A stretch of DNA of 64,000 nucleotides from Alkalihalobacillus sp. TS-13 (lineage in GTDB: Bacteria > Bacillota > Bacilli > Bacillales > Fictibacillaceae), in contig NZ_JAHKSI010000002.1 of the NCBI RefSeq assembly GCF_019720915.1, forward strand, positions 310,001 to 374,000. The letters run 5' to 3'. Shown piece by piece: positions 9,297 to 16,507 of the stretch. The notes under the pieces are model-generated. The model was given only the letters and a program-made list of their open reading frames with translations, ran no database searches and was not told where the DNA came from. A program made the translations under genes and the position numbers. Numbering within the stretch: the stretch's first letter is position 1; each line of letters starts with the position of its first letter.

Positions 9297-9341
9297 AAAA
9301 GAGCGACCTGAAAGGGTGATATTTCCCTCAGTCCGCTCGAA
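9297..9341 (-). terminator. Terminator of the gdx transcript
   Basis: On the minus strand an imperfect hairpin with outer arms GAGCG/CGCTC ends in CTCTTTTTAG. It lies beyond the end of gdx and beyond a short repeat copy, and upstream of the pxp promoter. Confidence 0.65.
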
Positions 9342-9371
9342 TTATAGAATCAAAGATTTCTTCTTGTCATG

Positions 9372-9447
9372 ATTGCTGCGAAATCCACTTTCCGCAGACG
9401 AACCGCAGGAGTGTCGTGAATTTGGGTAAACAAATCAACACTACCAT
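9372..9447. repeat. Short degenerate copy of the GTTGATTTY-bounded element
   Basis: This stretch shares TTTCCGCAGACGAACCGCAGG, GAGTGTCGTGAATTT and a terminal AAATCAAC with the larger copies at 9809-10142 and 22815-22981, but the centre is deleted. It sits between the end of gdx and its terminator. Confidence 0.6.
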
Positions 9448-9462
9448 TAAAAGTGTCTTGTT

Positions 9463-9783
9463 TTAAGAAGAAGATGTGAATTTCAAGCCGATGATACCGA
9501 CCAAAATCATCCCTAAAAAGAGAATTCTCATAAAGTCTTTCGGCTCGTTAAAAAGCAAGATCCCCAGTAAAACTGTACCGAGCGCCCCGATTCCTGTCCA
9601 AACTGCATAGGCGGTCCCGATCGGCAGGGCTTTGATCGCAATCGATAGAAAATAAAAGCTTATGATCATTCCGATGACTGTTATGATAGAGGGTACCAAA
9701 CGGCTGAAACCTTCTGTATACTTCAAACCGATTGCCCAGACCACCTCAAAGACCCCTGCAATAAGCAGATAAATCCATGCCAT
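9463..9783 (-). CDS. gdx: Guanidinium exporter Gdx (SugE-type SMR protein)
   Basis: A small multidrug resistance protein of 106 residues with four transmembrane helices. It has the Gdx/SugE pattern rather than the EmrE one: [17 protein letters not shown] with the essential glutamate at position 13, and [17 protein letters not shown] in helix 3. Gdx proteins exchange guanidinium for protons as antiparallel dimers. The ribosome site is AGGAGGAATGAGCG. The functional call is independently supported by a guanidine-I riboswitch in the leader (10199-10311). Unlike most such genes, a 334-bp repeat element separates the riboswitch from the start codon. Confidence 0.93.
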   Translation of the reverse strand: MAWIYLLIAGVFEVVWAIGLKYTEGFSRLVPSIITVIGMIISFYFLSIAIKALPIGTAYAVWTGIGALGTVLLGILLFNEPKDFMRILFLGMILVGIIGLKFTSSS

Positions 9784-9808
9784 CGCTCATTCCTCCTTTT
9801 AAAGAAAA

Positions 9809-10142
9809 GGTTCTGTTCGTTTTTTGTTGATTTCTACGATTCACTCCCTTTCCGCGGGCAGACGAAAAGCGGAAGCGACCCGATTAGTCACGAAGGTCAC
9901 TGGAAAACTGACGAGGAGACTCGAACGAAACAAAGACTTGATTCTGCGCGGGCTCACTCATAAGGTGTCAATCAATGTGTTGACCGCCCTTAGTAACTTT
10001 CCTTATGCTGGCTACGACGTTCACCACAGGATATGGTGATTGTTAGTCGAAGATCCTTTTGAAAACAGCTGGGTCTCGCCTGGCTCGCTTTTCCCGCAGG
10101 AGTGTCGCACATTTCGGTTGAAATCAACAAAGTCCTTTTAAC
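9809..10142. repeat. Long copy of the GTTGATTTY-bounded repeat element, within the gdx leader
   Basis: The element begins GGTTCTGTT...GTTGATTTC and ends GAAATCAACAAAGTCCTTTTAACC, giving terminal inverted repeats of about ten to twenty bases. Internal blocks are ATTCACTCCCTTTCCGCGGG near the left end and CGCTTTTCCCGCAGGAGTGT near the right end. It is about 85 percent alike, by eye, to the inverted copy at 46190-46527 over at least 150 bp. It occupies most of the region between the gdx riboswitch and the gdx start codon. No transposase is encoded. Confidence 0.8.
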
Positions 10143-10198
10143 CTATATAAAACTTAGCCTTTCCTTTAGTTACGCTGAAACTTAAGATCAATCCCAAT

Positions 10199-10311
10199 AA
10201 AAAAACCGAGAAAATATCCAAGTGATATCCTCCCGGGCTTTTCTCCCTCCGTGTACACAAATCGATTGTGCGGTTTCTCTCGGACCAGACCATCGTGATG
10301 CGGAACCCTAG
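10199..10311 (-). promoter_or_regulatory. Guanidine-I (ykkC) riboswitch with terminator
   Basis: Read on the minus strand, the conserved ykkC elements appear in order: CTAGGGTTCCG (from 10311), TCTGGTCCGAGAGA, ACACGGAGGGA and AAAAGCCCGGGAGG. This is the guanidine-I class. CCGAGAGAAA in the aptamer (10283-10274) is complementary to TTTTCTCGG (10214-10206), which precedes seven Us; pairing of these would form the terminator when guanidine is absent, so ligand binding should allow read-through to gdx. The terminator tract ends at 10199. The motif match is from memory of the family; a covariance-model hit would settle it. Confidence 0.9.
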
Positions 10312-10340
10312 AAACCAATGATTACTTTGAAATTCATTCC

Positions 10341-10369
10341 ATTATGGCAAAATCCTGAACCCCTGTCAA
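10341..10369 (-). promoter_or_regulatory. Sigma-A promoter of the gdx riboswitch transcript
   Basis: On the minus strand TTGACA (10369-10364), 17 bases and CATAAT (10346-10341). Predicted start near 10334, about 23 bases before the riboswitch. It ends just after the stop codon of the upstream lipoprotein gene. Confidence 0.8.
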
Positions 10370-10375
10370 ACTTAA

Positions 10376-10912
10376 TCATTCAATAGAGTTCGCCATTTTC
10401 ACTAATTCCTCTCTTACTTTATCAAACTGTAATGTAGACATTCGATAATGGAGGTTATATTCGATTCCTCCCTCCATCCAATGGAGTTCTGCAGATGGAA
10501 AATCTTTTCCCTTGAAGAAAGCTGTCTTGCCATTCTTCAAGTCAATTTTTTTATAACTGGAATCTTGTTTGATTCGGCTATAAAAGCGATCAAAATTCGC
10601 TGTTATGTACTCGATCTCCTCTCTCTCATCTGTAGAAGAAAGGTATTTGAGGCTGAAAACGATCTGGTTATCTTCCCACTCAGATAATGTAACCGCTGAT
10701 TCTTCACCATTCTTGAGAGGGTTATAGTCAGGCATTCTCAAATCATAGGATACAAGATCCAATGCTTGTGATTTAGGGATAGGTGCATATGTCGTTATTC
10801 CATTTTCCTTGCCTTGTCTCTGGAGATTCTTCAAGTTCATTTGTTCATCGTTACAACCAGGCAGTAGGAATATTGCACAAAGGATCAAGGTTGCAATTGT
10901 CTGTTTCTGAAT
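10376..10912 (-). CDS. Hypothetical lipoprotein, probable ATT start
   Basis: A predicted membrane-anchored extracytoplasmic lipoprotein of unknown function with no recognised domain. The usual start codons give a poor beginning: the TTG at 10888 lacks a ribosome site and a charged N-region. In the same frame an ATT at 10912 has GGGAGGG seven bases upstream and yields MIQKQTIATLILCAIFLLPGC, a textbook lipoprotein signal with lipobox LPGC; an in-frame TAA lies two codons upstream of the ATT. The gene therefore either uses a rare ATT start or its ATG has mutated. The mature part (about 155 residues) is mixed alpha/beta and hydrophilic. Confidence 0.65.
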   Translation of the reverse strand: MQKQTIATLILCAIFLLPGCNDEQMNLKNLQRQGKENGITTYAPIPKSQALDLVSYDLRMPDYNPLKNGEESAVTLSEWEDNQIVFSLKYLSSTDEREEIEYITANFDRFYSRIKQDSSYKKIDLKNGKTAFFKGKDFPSAELHWMEGGIEYNLHYRMSTLQFDKVREELVKMANSIE

Positions 10913-10982
10913 CGATTATCCCTCCCTGCAACTCTATTTATCTAGTTCTACGCCCTAATTCAAGAAAAAGTTTCAGTAACAC

Positions 10983-11012
10983 AAAAACCCCAGCCATATT
11001 CAGCCGGAGTTT
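10983..11012 (-). terminator. Terminator of the DinB-family gene
   Basis: On the minus strand an imperfect hairpin ACTCCGGC...GCTGGGGT is followed by TTTTTG, three bases after the stop codon. Confidence 0.65.
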
Positions 11013-11015
11013 CTC

Positions 11016-11501
11016 TCAATTCATCTCTTCTACTTCGGGGGTTTTTTGCAGGGAATCTTCAATTTGATGCTTGTGGTGGCGATCATGCTCACAGAAACTG
11101 ATCAGGCATTTTCTTAAGGTGTCCGGGTATCCCCGATCATAGAAGGTGGCATCGAGTTCTTCCTCTGTACGTGAATGGATCGCTTTGATCATCAAGTCTC
11201 TTGTTTCCAGAAATTCTTTGATGATTTCCTTTTTGGATACACCATTCTTTGCATACAGGGAAGCTCTCTGATTCATGACGTGGACATCGATGGACCTCGG
11301 CAATCTTGCTCCTGCTTTTATTTTTGGGTATCTTTCTTTTAAAAAGTACCGATCCCAATAAGTAAGATGAGCAATAATTTCTGCAATCGACCATTTCCCA
11401 GGCTTGATCGGGCTCAACCATTCATCATCACTCAGAGATTCAAGACTCTGTACCCACTGATTGAATCGTACATACCTCTGGATAATCTCTGTTTTAGTCA
11501 T
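11016..11501 (-). CDS. DinB-family metal-binding protein
   Basis: A four-helix-bundle protein of the DinB/YfiT superfamily, 161 residues. The metal-ligand histidines expected for the fold are visible in IIAHLTYWDRYF (residues about 38-49) and in HDRHHKHQIED near the C-terminus. Members act as thiol S-transferases (for example with bacillithiol) or metal-dependent hydrolases; the substrate here cannot be told. The start is set at the ATG at 11501 because AGGAGAATT directly precedes it; a longer in-frame reading to 11549 has no ribosome site. It stands alone, divergent from the zinc operon. Confidence 0.82.
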   Translation of the reverse strand: MTKTEIIQRYVRFNQWVQSLESLSDDEWLSPIKPGKWSIAEIIAHLTYWDRYFLKERYPKIKAGARLPRSIDVHVMNQRASLYAKNGVSKKEIIKEFLETRDLMIKAIHSRTEEELDATFYDRGYPDTLRKCLISFCEHDRHHKHQIEDSLQKTPEVEEMN

Positions 11502-11590
11502 AATTCTCCTCCATCTTTTGTTGTTATATAACCTGTTCCCTAAAATCATATGTTTTAATAGTCGAATTTATATTTTATTTAGTTTTTTAA

Positions 11591-11638
11591 TTAATCGTAA
11601 TAATTTCGGTTTGCAAATCGTAACCATTACGATATAAT
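11591..11638 (+). promoter_or_regulatory. Zur-controlled promoter of the zinc operon
   Basis: Two Zur-box-like sequences lie here: TTAATCGTAATAATTTCGG (11591 on) and AAATCGTAACCATTACGATAT (11615-11635), both close to the Bacillus Zur consensus of AATCGTAAT-N-ATTACGATT. The second overlaps the spacer and -10 of a good sigma-A promoter: TTTGCA (11610-11615), 17 bases, TATAAT (11633-11638). Zinc-loaded Zur would block RNA polymerase, so the operon should be induced by zinc starvation. Confidence 0.88.
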
Positions 11639-11670
11639 GTTTTTTGTATAATTGTGAGGAGGTACACAAA

Positions 11671-12726
11671 ATGAAGCAAATCATAACAGTATTATTCACT
11701 GTCCTTATATTGACTGCCTGTGGTCAAAGTACTCAGACATCACAAGGTGGAGCTGGGGAGGAAAAATTACAAGTGATGACCACATTATTTCCATTAAAAG
11801 ATTTTACTGAAAGAATCGGTGGGGAGCATGTAGAAGTAGAAAGTGTATTGCCTCCAGGTGTCGATGCCCATTCATTTGAACCCACCCCAAAAACGATGAT
11901 TTCTCTAGCTGAAAGTGATCTCTTTATTTATAATGGAGCTGGCTTAGAAGGATTTGCAGATTCGGCGGTGAAAACGTTGAAAAATGATGACGTAAAAATC
12001 CTTGAAGCAACCAACGGTATAGATCTCCAAGCTTTCAGCCATGAAGATCACGACCATGCAAATGAACACAACGATGATCACCATGAAGAAGCCGATCACG
12101 AAAGTCATGAAAGCAAGGAAAATTCAGAGCATGAACATAGTGAATCAGAAGGAGAACACCCAGAAGGGGAAGAAAATAAAGAGGATGATCATAAGCATGG
12201 GGATATCGACCACCATGTCTGGCTCGATCCAATATTAGCCATCGAGCTTGCTGAAAACATCAAGAACCAGCTTATCGAGATAAAACCCGAGAGAAAAGAA
12301 GAATTCGAGAAAAATTTTGAAAAATTGCAGGCAGATCTGATTGAACTGGATCAAACATTCCAGAAGACCATTGAAGCTGCTGATAAGAAAGAAATCCTTG
12401 TTTCCCATTCGGCTTACGGTTACTGGGAAAGCCGATATGGAATTGAGCAGCTGAGTGTCTCAGGGTTATCCCCGACGAACGAACCAACTCAAAAGCAAAC
12501 CAAGAAATTGTTGGAAGAGTCAAAAGCACATGATATCCAATATATCCTGTTCGAGCAGAACGTGAATACAAAACCAGCAAATGCAATTAAAAATCAACTG
12601 GACTTAGACATCCTTTATCTTCACAATCTTTCCGTTTTGACTGAAGAGGACATTTCAAAAAAGGAAGATTATTTCTCTTTGATGGAACGGAATATCAAAA
12701 CGTTGGAAAAAGCCCTGAATAATTAA
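11671..12726 (+). CDS. Zinc-binding lipoprotein, ZnuA-like substrate-binding protein
   Basis: Cluster A-I metal-binding protein of 351 residues that should capture Zn(II) outside the membrane. The start at 11671 follows GAGGAGGT. The lipobox is LTAC (residues about 13-16). The four-ligand framework is present: VDAHSFEPTP with its histidine, IDHHVWLDP, a later HSAYGYW and a C-terminal acidic site. A long His/Asp/Glu-rich loop lies at about residues 120-178, typical of zinc rather than manganese binding. No ATPase or ZnuB-type permease gene follows; instead two membrane-protein genes of the DUF318 and TIGR03943 families do. Confidence 0.92.
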   Translation: MKQIITVLFTVLILTACGQSTQTSQGGAGEEKLQVMTTLFPLKDFTERIGGEHVEVESVLPPGVDAHSFEPTPKTMISLAESDLFIYNGAGLEGFADSAVKTLKNDDVKILEATNGIDLQAFSHEDHDHANEHNDDHHEEADHESHESKENSEHEHSESEGEHPEGEENKEDDHKHGDIDHHVWLDPILAIELAENIKNQLIEIKPERKEEFEKNFEKLQADLIELDQTFQKTIEAADKKEILVSHSAYGYWESRYGIEQLSVSGLSPTNEPTQKQTKKLLEESKAHDIQYILFEQNVNTKPANAIKNQLDLDILYLHNLSVLTEEDISKKEDYFSLMERNIKTLEKALNN

Positions 12727-12749
12727 ATCAAAAGTGATGTGAATGATTC

Positions 12750-13754
12750 ATGTTTCAACAATCTACCCGCGAAAACATATTGATCTTTCTATTATTCTCT
12801 CTTTTTCTTTTTGGCTTCATGTTTATGGAGGAAATCAAGAACTCGGCCATTCCTTTGGAGATTCCCGGTAGTCTGATAGACTTGAATACGATCTTTTTAA
12901 GCATCGTTCTGGAAGCTTTCCCGTTCCTGCTTTTAGGTGTATTCGTATCTGCCCTTATCCAATCGTTCGTGTCTGAGGAAACCATCAAGCGTTTCACCCC
13001 GAAAAAAGGATACATTGCGTTGGTACCGGCAACTGTGATGGCTGCGCTTTTTCCTGTTTGTGAATGTGCTATCATCCCTGTGGTCAGACGGCTGATCAAG
13101 AAAGGCATGCCTTTACATATCGGTGTCGTCTTCCTTGTTGCCGCTCCAATTCTGAATCCCGTGGTCTTCTTATCTACCTTTTATGCATTCCGATCAGATA
13201 TGACTGTCGTTTATGCACGTATGGGGCTAGGATTCATTTTAGCAATCATCATCGGAGGAATCGTTTATACTATTTTCAAGAATAAAGATATGCTAAAAAC
13301 AGTCGAAAACCATACACATGCTCATTCACATCAAAATGGTTCTGAACCATCCAAATGGAAGCTGACGATGTACCATATGTCTGATGAATTCTTTGATACT
13401 GGTAAATTTTTATTATTCGGTGCTTTGCTCGCAAGTGCGTTCCAAGCCTTCGTTAGTCGTGAGTTTATCGCGTCGATTGGGACAGAAGCCTGGTCCTCAA
13501 GTTTGATCATGATGGCATTTGCTTACCTTGTATCGCTCTGTTCAGAGGCAGACGCATTTGTGGCCGTTTCATTCCAATCAACTTTCAGTACAGCTTCAAT
13601 TGTCGCTTTCTTAGTTTATGGTCCGATGCTTGACATTAAAAACACGTTGATGCTTCTCGCTTATTTTAAGAAGAAATTCGTCCTCACTCTTATGGCGGTC
13701 ATTACCGTAACCGTGTTTATTGCAATTCTGTTGTTCCAACTATTATTCTTGTAG
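12750..13754 (+). CDS. DUF318/UPF0718 permease (YcgR-like), zinc operon
   Basis: Integral membrane protein of 334 residues with about eight helices, COG0701 family, like B. subtilis YcgR. Conserved features are EAFPFLLLGVFVSALIQ, the CECAIIP motif near residue 108 and the repeated CSEADAFVA motif near residue 270, which place cysteine and acidic residues in the membrane. The cytoplasmic loop between the halves holds NHTHAHSHQNG, a likely metal-binding stretch. It is 23 bases downstream of the zinc lipoprotein gene, so it shares the Zur promoter. The family is linked to zinc by gene context; a transport mechanism has not been established to my knowledge. Confidence 0.88.
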   Translation: MFQQSTRENILIFLLFSLFLFGFMFMEEIKNSAIPLEIPGSLIDLNTIFLSIVLEAFPFLLLGVFVSALIQSFVSEETIKRFTPKKGYIALVPATVMAALFPVCECAIIPVVRRLIKKGMPLHIGVVFLVAAPILNPVVFLSTFYAFRSDMTVVYARMGLGFILAIIIGGIVYTIFKNKDMLKTVENHTHAHSHQNGSEPSKWKLTMYHMSDEFFDTGKFLLFGALLASAFQAFVSREFIASIGTEAWSSSLIMMAFAYLVSLCSEADAFVAVSFQSTFSTASIVAFLVYGPMLDIKNTLMLLAYFKKKFVLTLMAVITVTVFIAILLFQLLFL

Positions 13755-13766
13755 GGGGTGGATACC

Positions 13767-14702
13767 GTGAACAATCAATTTTATGTCAATCTTCGGTCTA
13801 TCATTCTATTTGGCTTTGCATTTTTGATGAGTGCTCTTATCTATACCGGCCAAATTCAGTATTATATCGCTCCTCAAATGATGAAATTCATGTATTTTGC
13901 AACGGTTACGTTCTTTGTGCTGGGGATCATCCAATTGTTCCGTTCAGAGGATTCAGAAGAGCATTGCCTCTGCGGGCATGACCATCAAGAAACAAGGCAT
14001 CCATTCATGCGGTTCATCGTCTATTCGCTATTCATCTTACCTCTTATGACTGGGTTCGTTTTCCCTGAAAAAGTTTTGGATAGTTCAATGGCTCAGAAAA
14101 AAGGGGTTTCCCTTAACGGCAGTGTAAAGCCTAAAGGCCAACAAGCCCCACAGGAAAACTCTGATAGTTCCACCCCTAATGCGGACGAATTCCTTGAGGA
14201 TCCAGAAGGATATATGGAAGAGTTGGAGGATGAAGTTTCCGAAACTTCATCCACTCCTACGAACGATGATGGAATATATGATTACGATGAGTATTATGCT
14301 GATATCGCGGATGAATATAAAAATAAAGATAAAATCATCGTAACTGATGATAACTATGCAACCCTGGTGGATACTCTCAGCATATTTCTAAATGAGTTCC
14401 AGGGTAAAACAATCGAAATCGAAGGCTTTGTTTATCGGGAGAGTGATATGAATCAGGATGAATTCGTGATTGCCCGATTTATGATGACTTGTTGTTCCGC
14501 GGATACTTCTGTAATCGGCACGATGGCAAAAGGTACTGAACTGCATACGATTGAAGATGATCAATGGGTAAGAGTGACAGGATCAATTTCTAAAACGAAA
14601 TATAATGATTCTACCATTCCTTTGATACAAGTGACTGATGTGGAACGGATTGAAAGCCCTGAATCTCCTTATGTTTATCAAGACATTGGAATTTTCAACT
14701 AA
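13767..14702 (+). CDS. TIGR03943 family protein (YcgQ-like), zinc operon
   Basis: Partner of the DUF318 permease, as with YcgR-YcgQ in B. subtilis. Two pairs of hydrophobic helices at the N-terminus flank a short loop with CLCGHDHQETRH. A long acidic linker (about residues 120-190) leads to a C-terminal domain with MMTCCSAD, in which adjacent cysteines may bind metal. The GTG at 13767 is preferred: AGGGGG lies eight bases upstream, while the GTG at 13758 is inside that site. About 311 residues; both upstream genes are within 25 bases. Confidence 0.85.
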   Translation: MNNQFYVNLRSIILFGFAFLMSALIYTGQIQYYIAPQMMKFMYFATVTFFVLGIIQLFRSEDSEEHCLCGHDHQETRHPFMRFIVYSLFILPLMTGFVFPEKVLDSSMAQKKGVSLNGSVKPKGQQAPQENSDSSTPNADEFLEDPEGYMEELEDEVSETSSTPTNDDGIYDYDEYYADIADEYKNKDKIIVTDDNYATLVDTLSIFLNEFQGKTIEIEGFVYRESDMNQDEFVIARFMMTCCSADTSVIGTMAKGTELHTIEDDQWVRVTGSISKTKYNDSTIPLIQVTDVERIESPESPYVYQDIGIFN

Positions 14703-14703
14703 T

Positions 14704-14784
14704 AAAAAAACTTGTCAAAGCTAAGCCTTGACGCAAGCTGAGCCTTAGCTGGGCTTATACTGAAGAAGTATTTTTCTTTAAGTA
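14704..14784. repeat. 80-90 bp AACTTGGC repeat element, copy 1
   Basis: This copy contains AAACTTGTCAAAGCTAAGCC, then TTAGCTGGGCTTATACTGAAG and ends TTTCTTTAAGTA. It lies between the stop codon of the TIGR03943 gene and that operon's terminator. Other copies are at 29140, 34488 and 51447; the complete ones have terminal inverted repeats ACTTAAAGAAA/TTTCTTTAAGT. Confidence 0.75.
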
Positions 14785-14795
14785 TGAATATGAAA

Positions 14796-14844
14796 AAGAG
14801 CGCTATCATTCTCTCAACCTACAGAGTGATAACGCTCTTTCTTT
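14796..14844 (+). terminator. Terminator of the zinc operon
   Basis: Arms GAGCGCTATCATTCTC and GAGTGATAACGCTC pair over about 13 positions and end in TTTCTTT. The stem is nearly symmetric, with A-rich sequence on the other side. Confidence 0.85.
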
Positions 14845-14865
14845 ATGGCTCTTTTTAGTAAAGAT

Positions 14866-14993
14866 TGTTGTTATTTGATTCGCGGGAAATATATACGCTT
14901 TCTGCGGACGAACCGAAAGCCTCCTCACTCGTTCCTCGCTGTGGGGTCTCACTTGGCCCGCTGATCCCGCTGGAGTCTCGTATATTTCAACCA
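14866..14993. repeat. Variant copy of the CCCGCAGGAGT-type element
   Basis: It reads GCGGGAAATATATACGCTTT, TGCGGACGAACC, CCTCCTCACTCG, GGGGTCTCACTTGGCCCGC and ends CCCGCTGGAGTCTCGTATAT. The order of blocks is the same as in the GTTGATTTY elements, but the end sequence is ATATAT rather than GTTGATTT, so this is a related subfamily. Confidence 0.65.
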
Positions 14994-15006
14994 CTTATAG
15001 CCTTCT

Positions 15007-15546
15007 TTATTTATAATCCCGTTTCAGCATGCTGTATAACACACAGTCATGAAAGTGGTCGTAAAGATATTCTGCATCTCTCATTACCCCTTCTTTTACA
15101 AACCCTAATCGCTCGGGAATCGCTTGACTCTTTGTATTTTTCAATCCGCATTGGATCTCGACACGGTTCAGATGGAATGTTTTGAAGGCATGCTCGACAA
15201 GGGCTTTCGTTGCTTTTGTCATGATGCCTTTCCCTTGATGTCCTTCAGCTAGCCAGTATCCGATGGAGGTTTTCAGGTTCCTGCGGTCAATTTGATGATA
15301 GCCGATCATTCCCACCAGTTTCTCCTTATGAATGATGCCAACCTGGAAGCCATCACCTTCAGCAAATTGTTTCAGCCACATCTCTATGACAGGCTCATAA
15401 TCTTCTTCCTTTTCCATGCCGTCCACCCATGGCAGCCATTCTCTCAAATAGTTGCGAGATTGATCAACAAGGGTGAATAATTCTGGTATGTCCTTTTTTT
15501 CTAATAGTTTTAGAGATAGGTCTTCATCAATTGGAAAAATAAACAT
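15007..15546 (-). CDS. GNAT acetyltransferase, RimJ/RimL-like
   Basis: N-acetyltransferase of 179 residues in the ribosomal-protein-acetyltransferase subgroup, similar to B. subtilis YdaF. The acetyl-CoA pyrophosphate loop is EGHQGKGIMTKA (motif A, Q/RxxGxG/A), preceded by the strand IGYWLAE and followed by NRVEIQCGLKNTKS, in which the asparagine and serine are the usual motif-B residues. Ribosome site CAGGAG precedes the ATG. The substrate (protein N-terminus or small molecule) is not deducible. Confidence 0.88.
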   Translation of the reverse strand: MFIFPIDEDLSLKLLEKKDIPELFTLVDQSRNYLREWLPWVDGMEKEEDYEPVIEMWLKQFAEGDGFQVGIIHKEKLVGMIGYHQIDRRNLKTSIGYWLAEGHQGKGIMTKATKALVEHAFKTFHLNRVEIQCGLKNTKSQAIPERLGFVKEGVMRDAEYLYDHFHDCVLYSMLKRDYK

Positions 15547-15563
15547 CTCCTGCCCCCCAGTCT

Positions 15564-16010
15564 TTACTTGTACGAATTGATTGTGACATCAAGGATATCC
15601 CATTCACGGAAACCTACCTTCTTCATACGGATCACTAAGCTTCCATCATACGATTCAATGACTTCAGTACTTTCGTCTTTATATTCATAGGCTTGGAATT
15701 GTGCTTCGACCTCATAGGCCTGGTCCACATTTTCAGCGGATTTGATGACCATCCTTGTGTTATCAAGACCTTTTTCTTTCCCGAATTGCATGAATTCTTC
15801 CAATTCGGATTTTTTATCCAAAACGGATTCATCGTTTACCTTGCCTGCTTCTAGATTATCTATGAAATTTTTCGCCGTTTCTTCTGGCGTAACGATCAAA
15901 TAAGAGATTAATAAAATAAGAATTATGCCGGAGACGAACGCACTTGCAAAAATCAGGATCAATTTCTTATTAATTTCATCATCCCTGCTTTCTATGTATT
16001 TTCTTATCAA
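15564..16010 (-). CDS. Hypothetical single-pass membrane protein
   Basis: About 148 residues with one strongly hydrophobic segment (about residues 16-40), followed by an extracytoplasmic domain that starts TPEETAKNFIDNLEAG. That beginning resembles small DUF4878/NTF2-like membrane-attached domains, but I do not recognise the family with certainty. The TTG at 16010 is the only start giving the full N-terminus; its ribosome site is weak, so the start is uncertain. Confidence 0.6.
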   Translation of the reverse strand: MIRKYIESRDDEINKKLILIFASAFVSGIILILLISYLIVTPEETAKNFIDNLEAGKVNDESVLDKKSELEEFMQFGKEKGLDNTRMVIKSAENVDQAYEVEAQFQAYEYKDESTEVIESYDGSLVIRMKKVGFREWDILDVTINSYK

Positions 16011-16029
16011 ATACTACCACAATTTAAGA

Positions 16030-16062
16030 GAAAAAGGGAATTGCCGTTGTGACAATTCCCTT
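16030..16062 (-). terminator. Terminator of the sigma/VOC operon
   Basis: Perfect ten-base arms AAGGGAATTG/CAATTCCCTT; on the minus strand the stem is followed by TTTTTCTC. It lies directly after the second VOC gene. Confidence 0.85.
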
Positions 16063-16066
16063 AAGA

Positions 16067-16507
16067 TTAATTTTCTTTCCATTCCCCGCCCCAAATGTTG
16101 AATTTGTTTCCATCAGGGTCAAAGCAATCAAATGCATGCCCGATCCAAACTTCCCGGAATTCACCAAACTGTACGCCATGTTCCTTCAAACGTTTATACA
16201 GATGATGGGGGTCTTTCACATTCAATGTAGCAGCAAAAATCTGAGCATCATCCGAATTTCGCAAAGCTCCTTTTTTCCATGTTGCTTTTCGAGGCATTTC
16301 ATCGGTTTCATACAGGAATAACCAAAGACCATTTTCTACTCTTAATAAGGCAGTCTTCGTTTCAGGCTGATGATCATCACCAAAAACACAGTCGAAATGC
16401 TCAATCCAAAAATCAACCGATTTATCAAGATCAGTCACAGGTAAATGTGTATAGGGAAGCTTTTTATTTGATGTGTCATGACCGATCTCCTTGGTAATGC
16501 TCCTCAC
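16067..16507 (-). CDS. VOC-superfamily protein, start region probably frameshifted
   Basis: A glyoxalase/bleomycin-resistance fold protein of about 138 residues: LPYTHLPVTDLDKSVDFW opens the first beta-alpha-beta module and DCFDPDGNKFNIWGGEW closes the second. The good start would be the ATG at 16479, which overlaps the upstream TGA as ATGA and has AAGGAG at the right distance, but it runs out of frame after 14 codons. One extra A in the run of five at 16461-16465 would join it to the domain as MTHQIKKLPYTHLPV. Otherwise translation must begin at the weak GTG at 16507. A base deletion, real or from sequencing, is likely. Confidence 0.72.
   Translation of the reverse strand: MRSITKEIGHDTSNKKLPYTHLPVTDLDKSVDFWIEHFDCVFGDDHQPETKTALLRVENGLWLFLYETDEMPRKATWKKGALRNSDDAQIFAATLNVKDPHHLYKRLKEHGVQFGEFREVWIGHAFDCFDPDGNKFNIWGGEWKEN

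Noticed and set aside
9824-10039. A 71-codon open frame in the repeat element, with a similar frame (IHSLSAG, RKAEATRLVT, LTRRLE) in the copy at 46325-46522
   Set aside because: The likeness follows from the high DNA identity of the two repeat copies. There is no ribosome site, the frames end differently, and other copies of the element disrupt the frame.
12041-12238. Open frames in other registers across the His/Glu-rich loop of the zinc lipoprotein
   Set aside because: They are shadows of the biased codon composition (CAT/GAA/GAT) of the loop.
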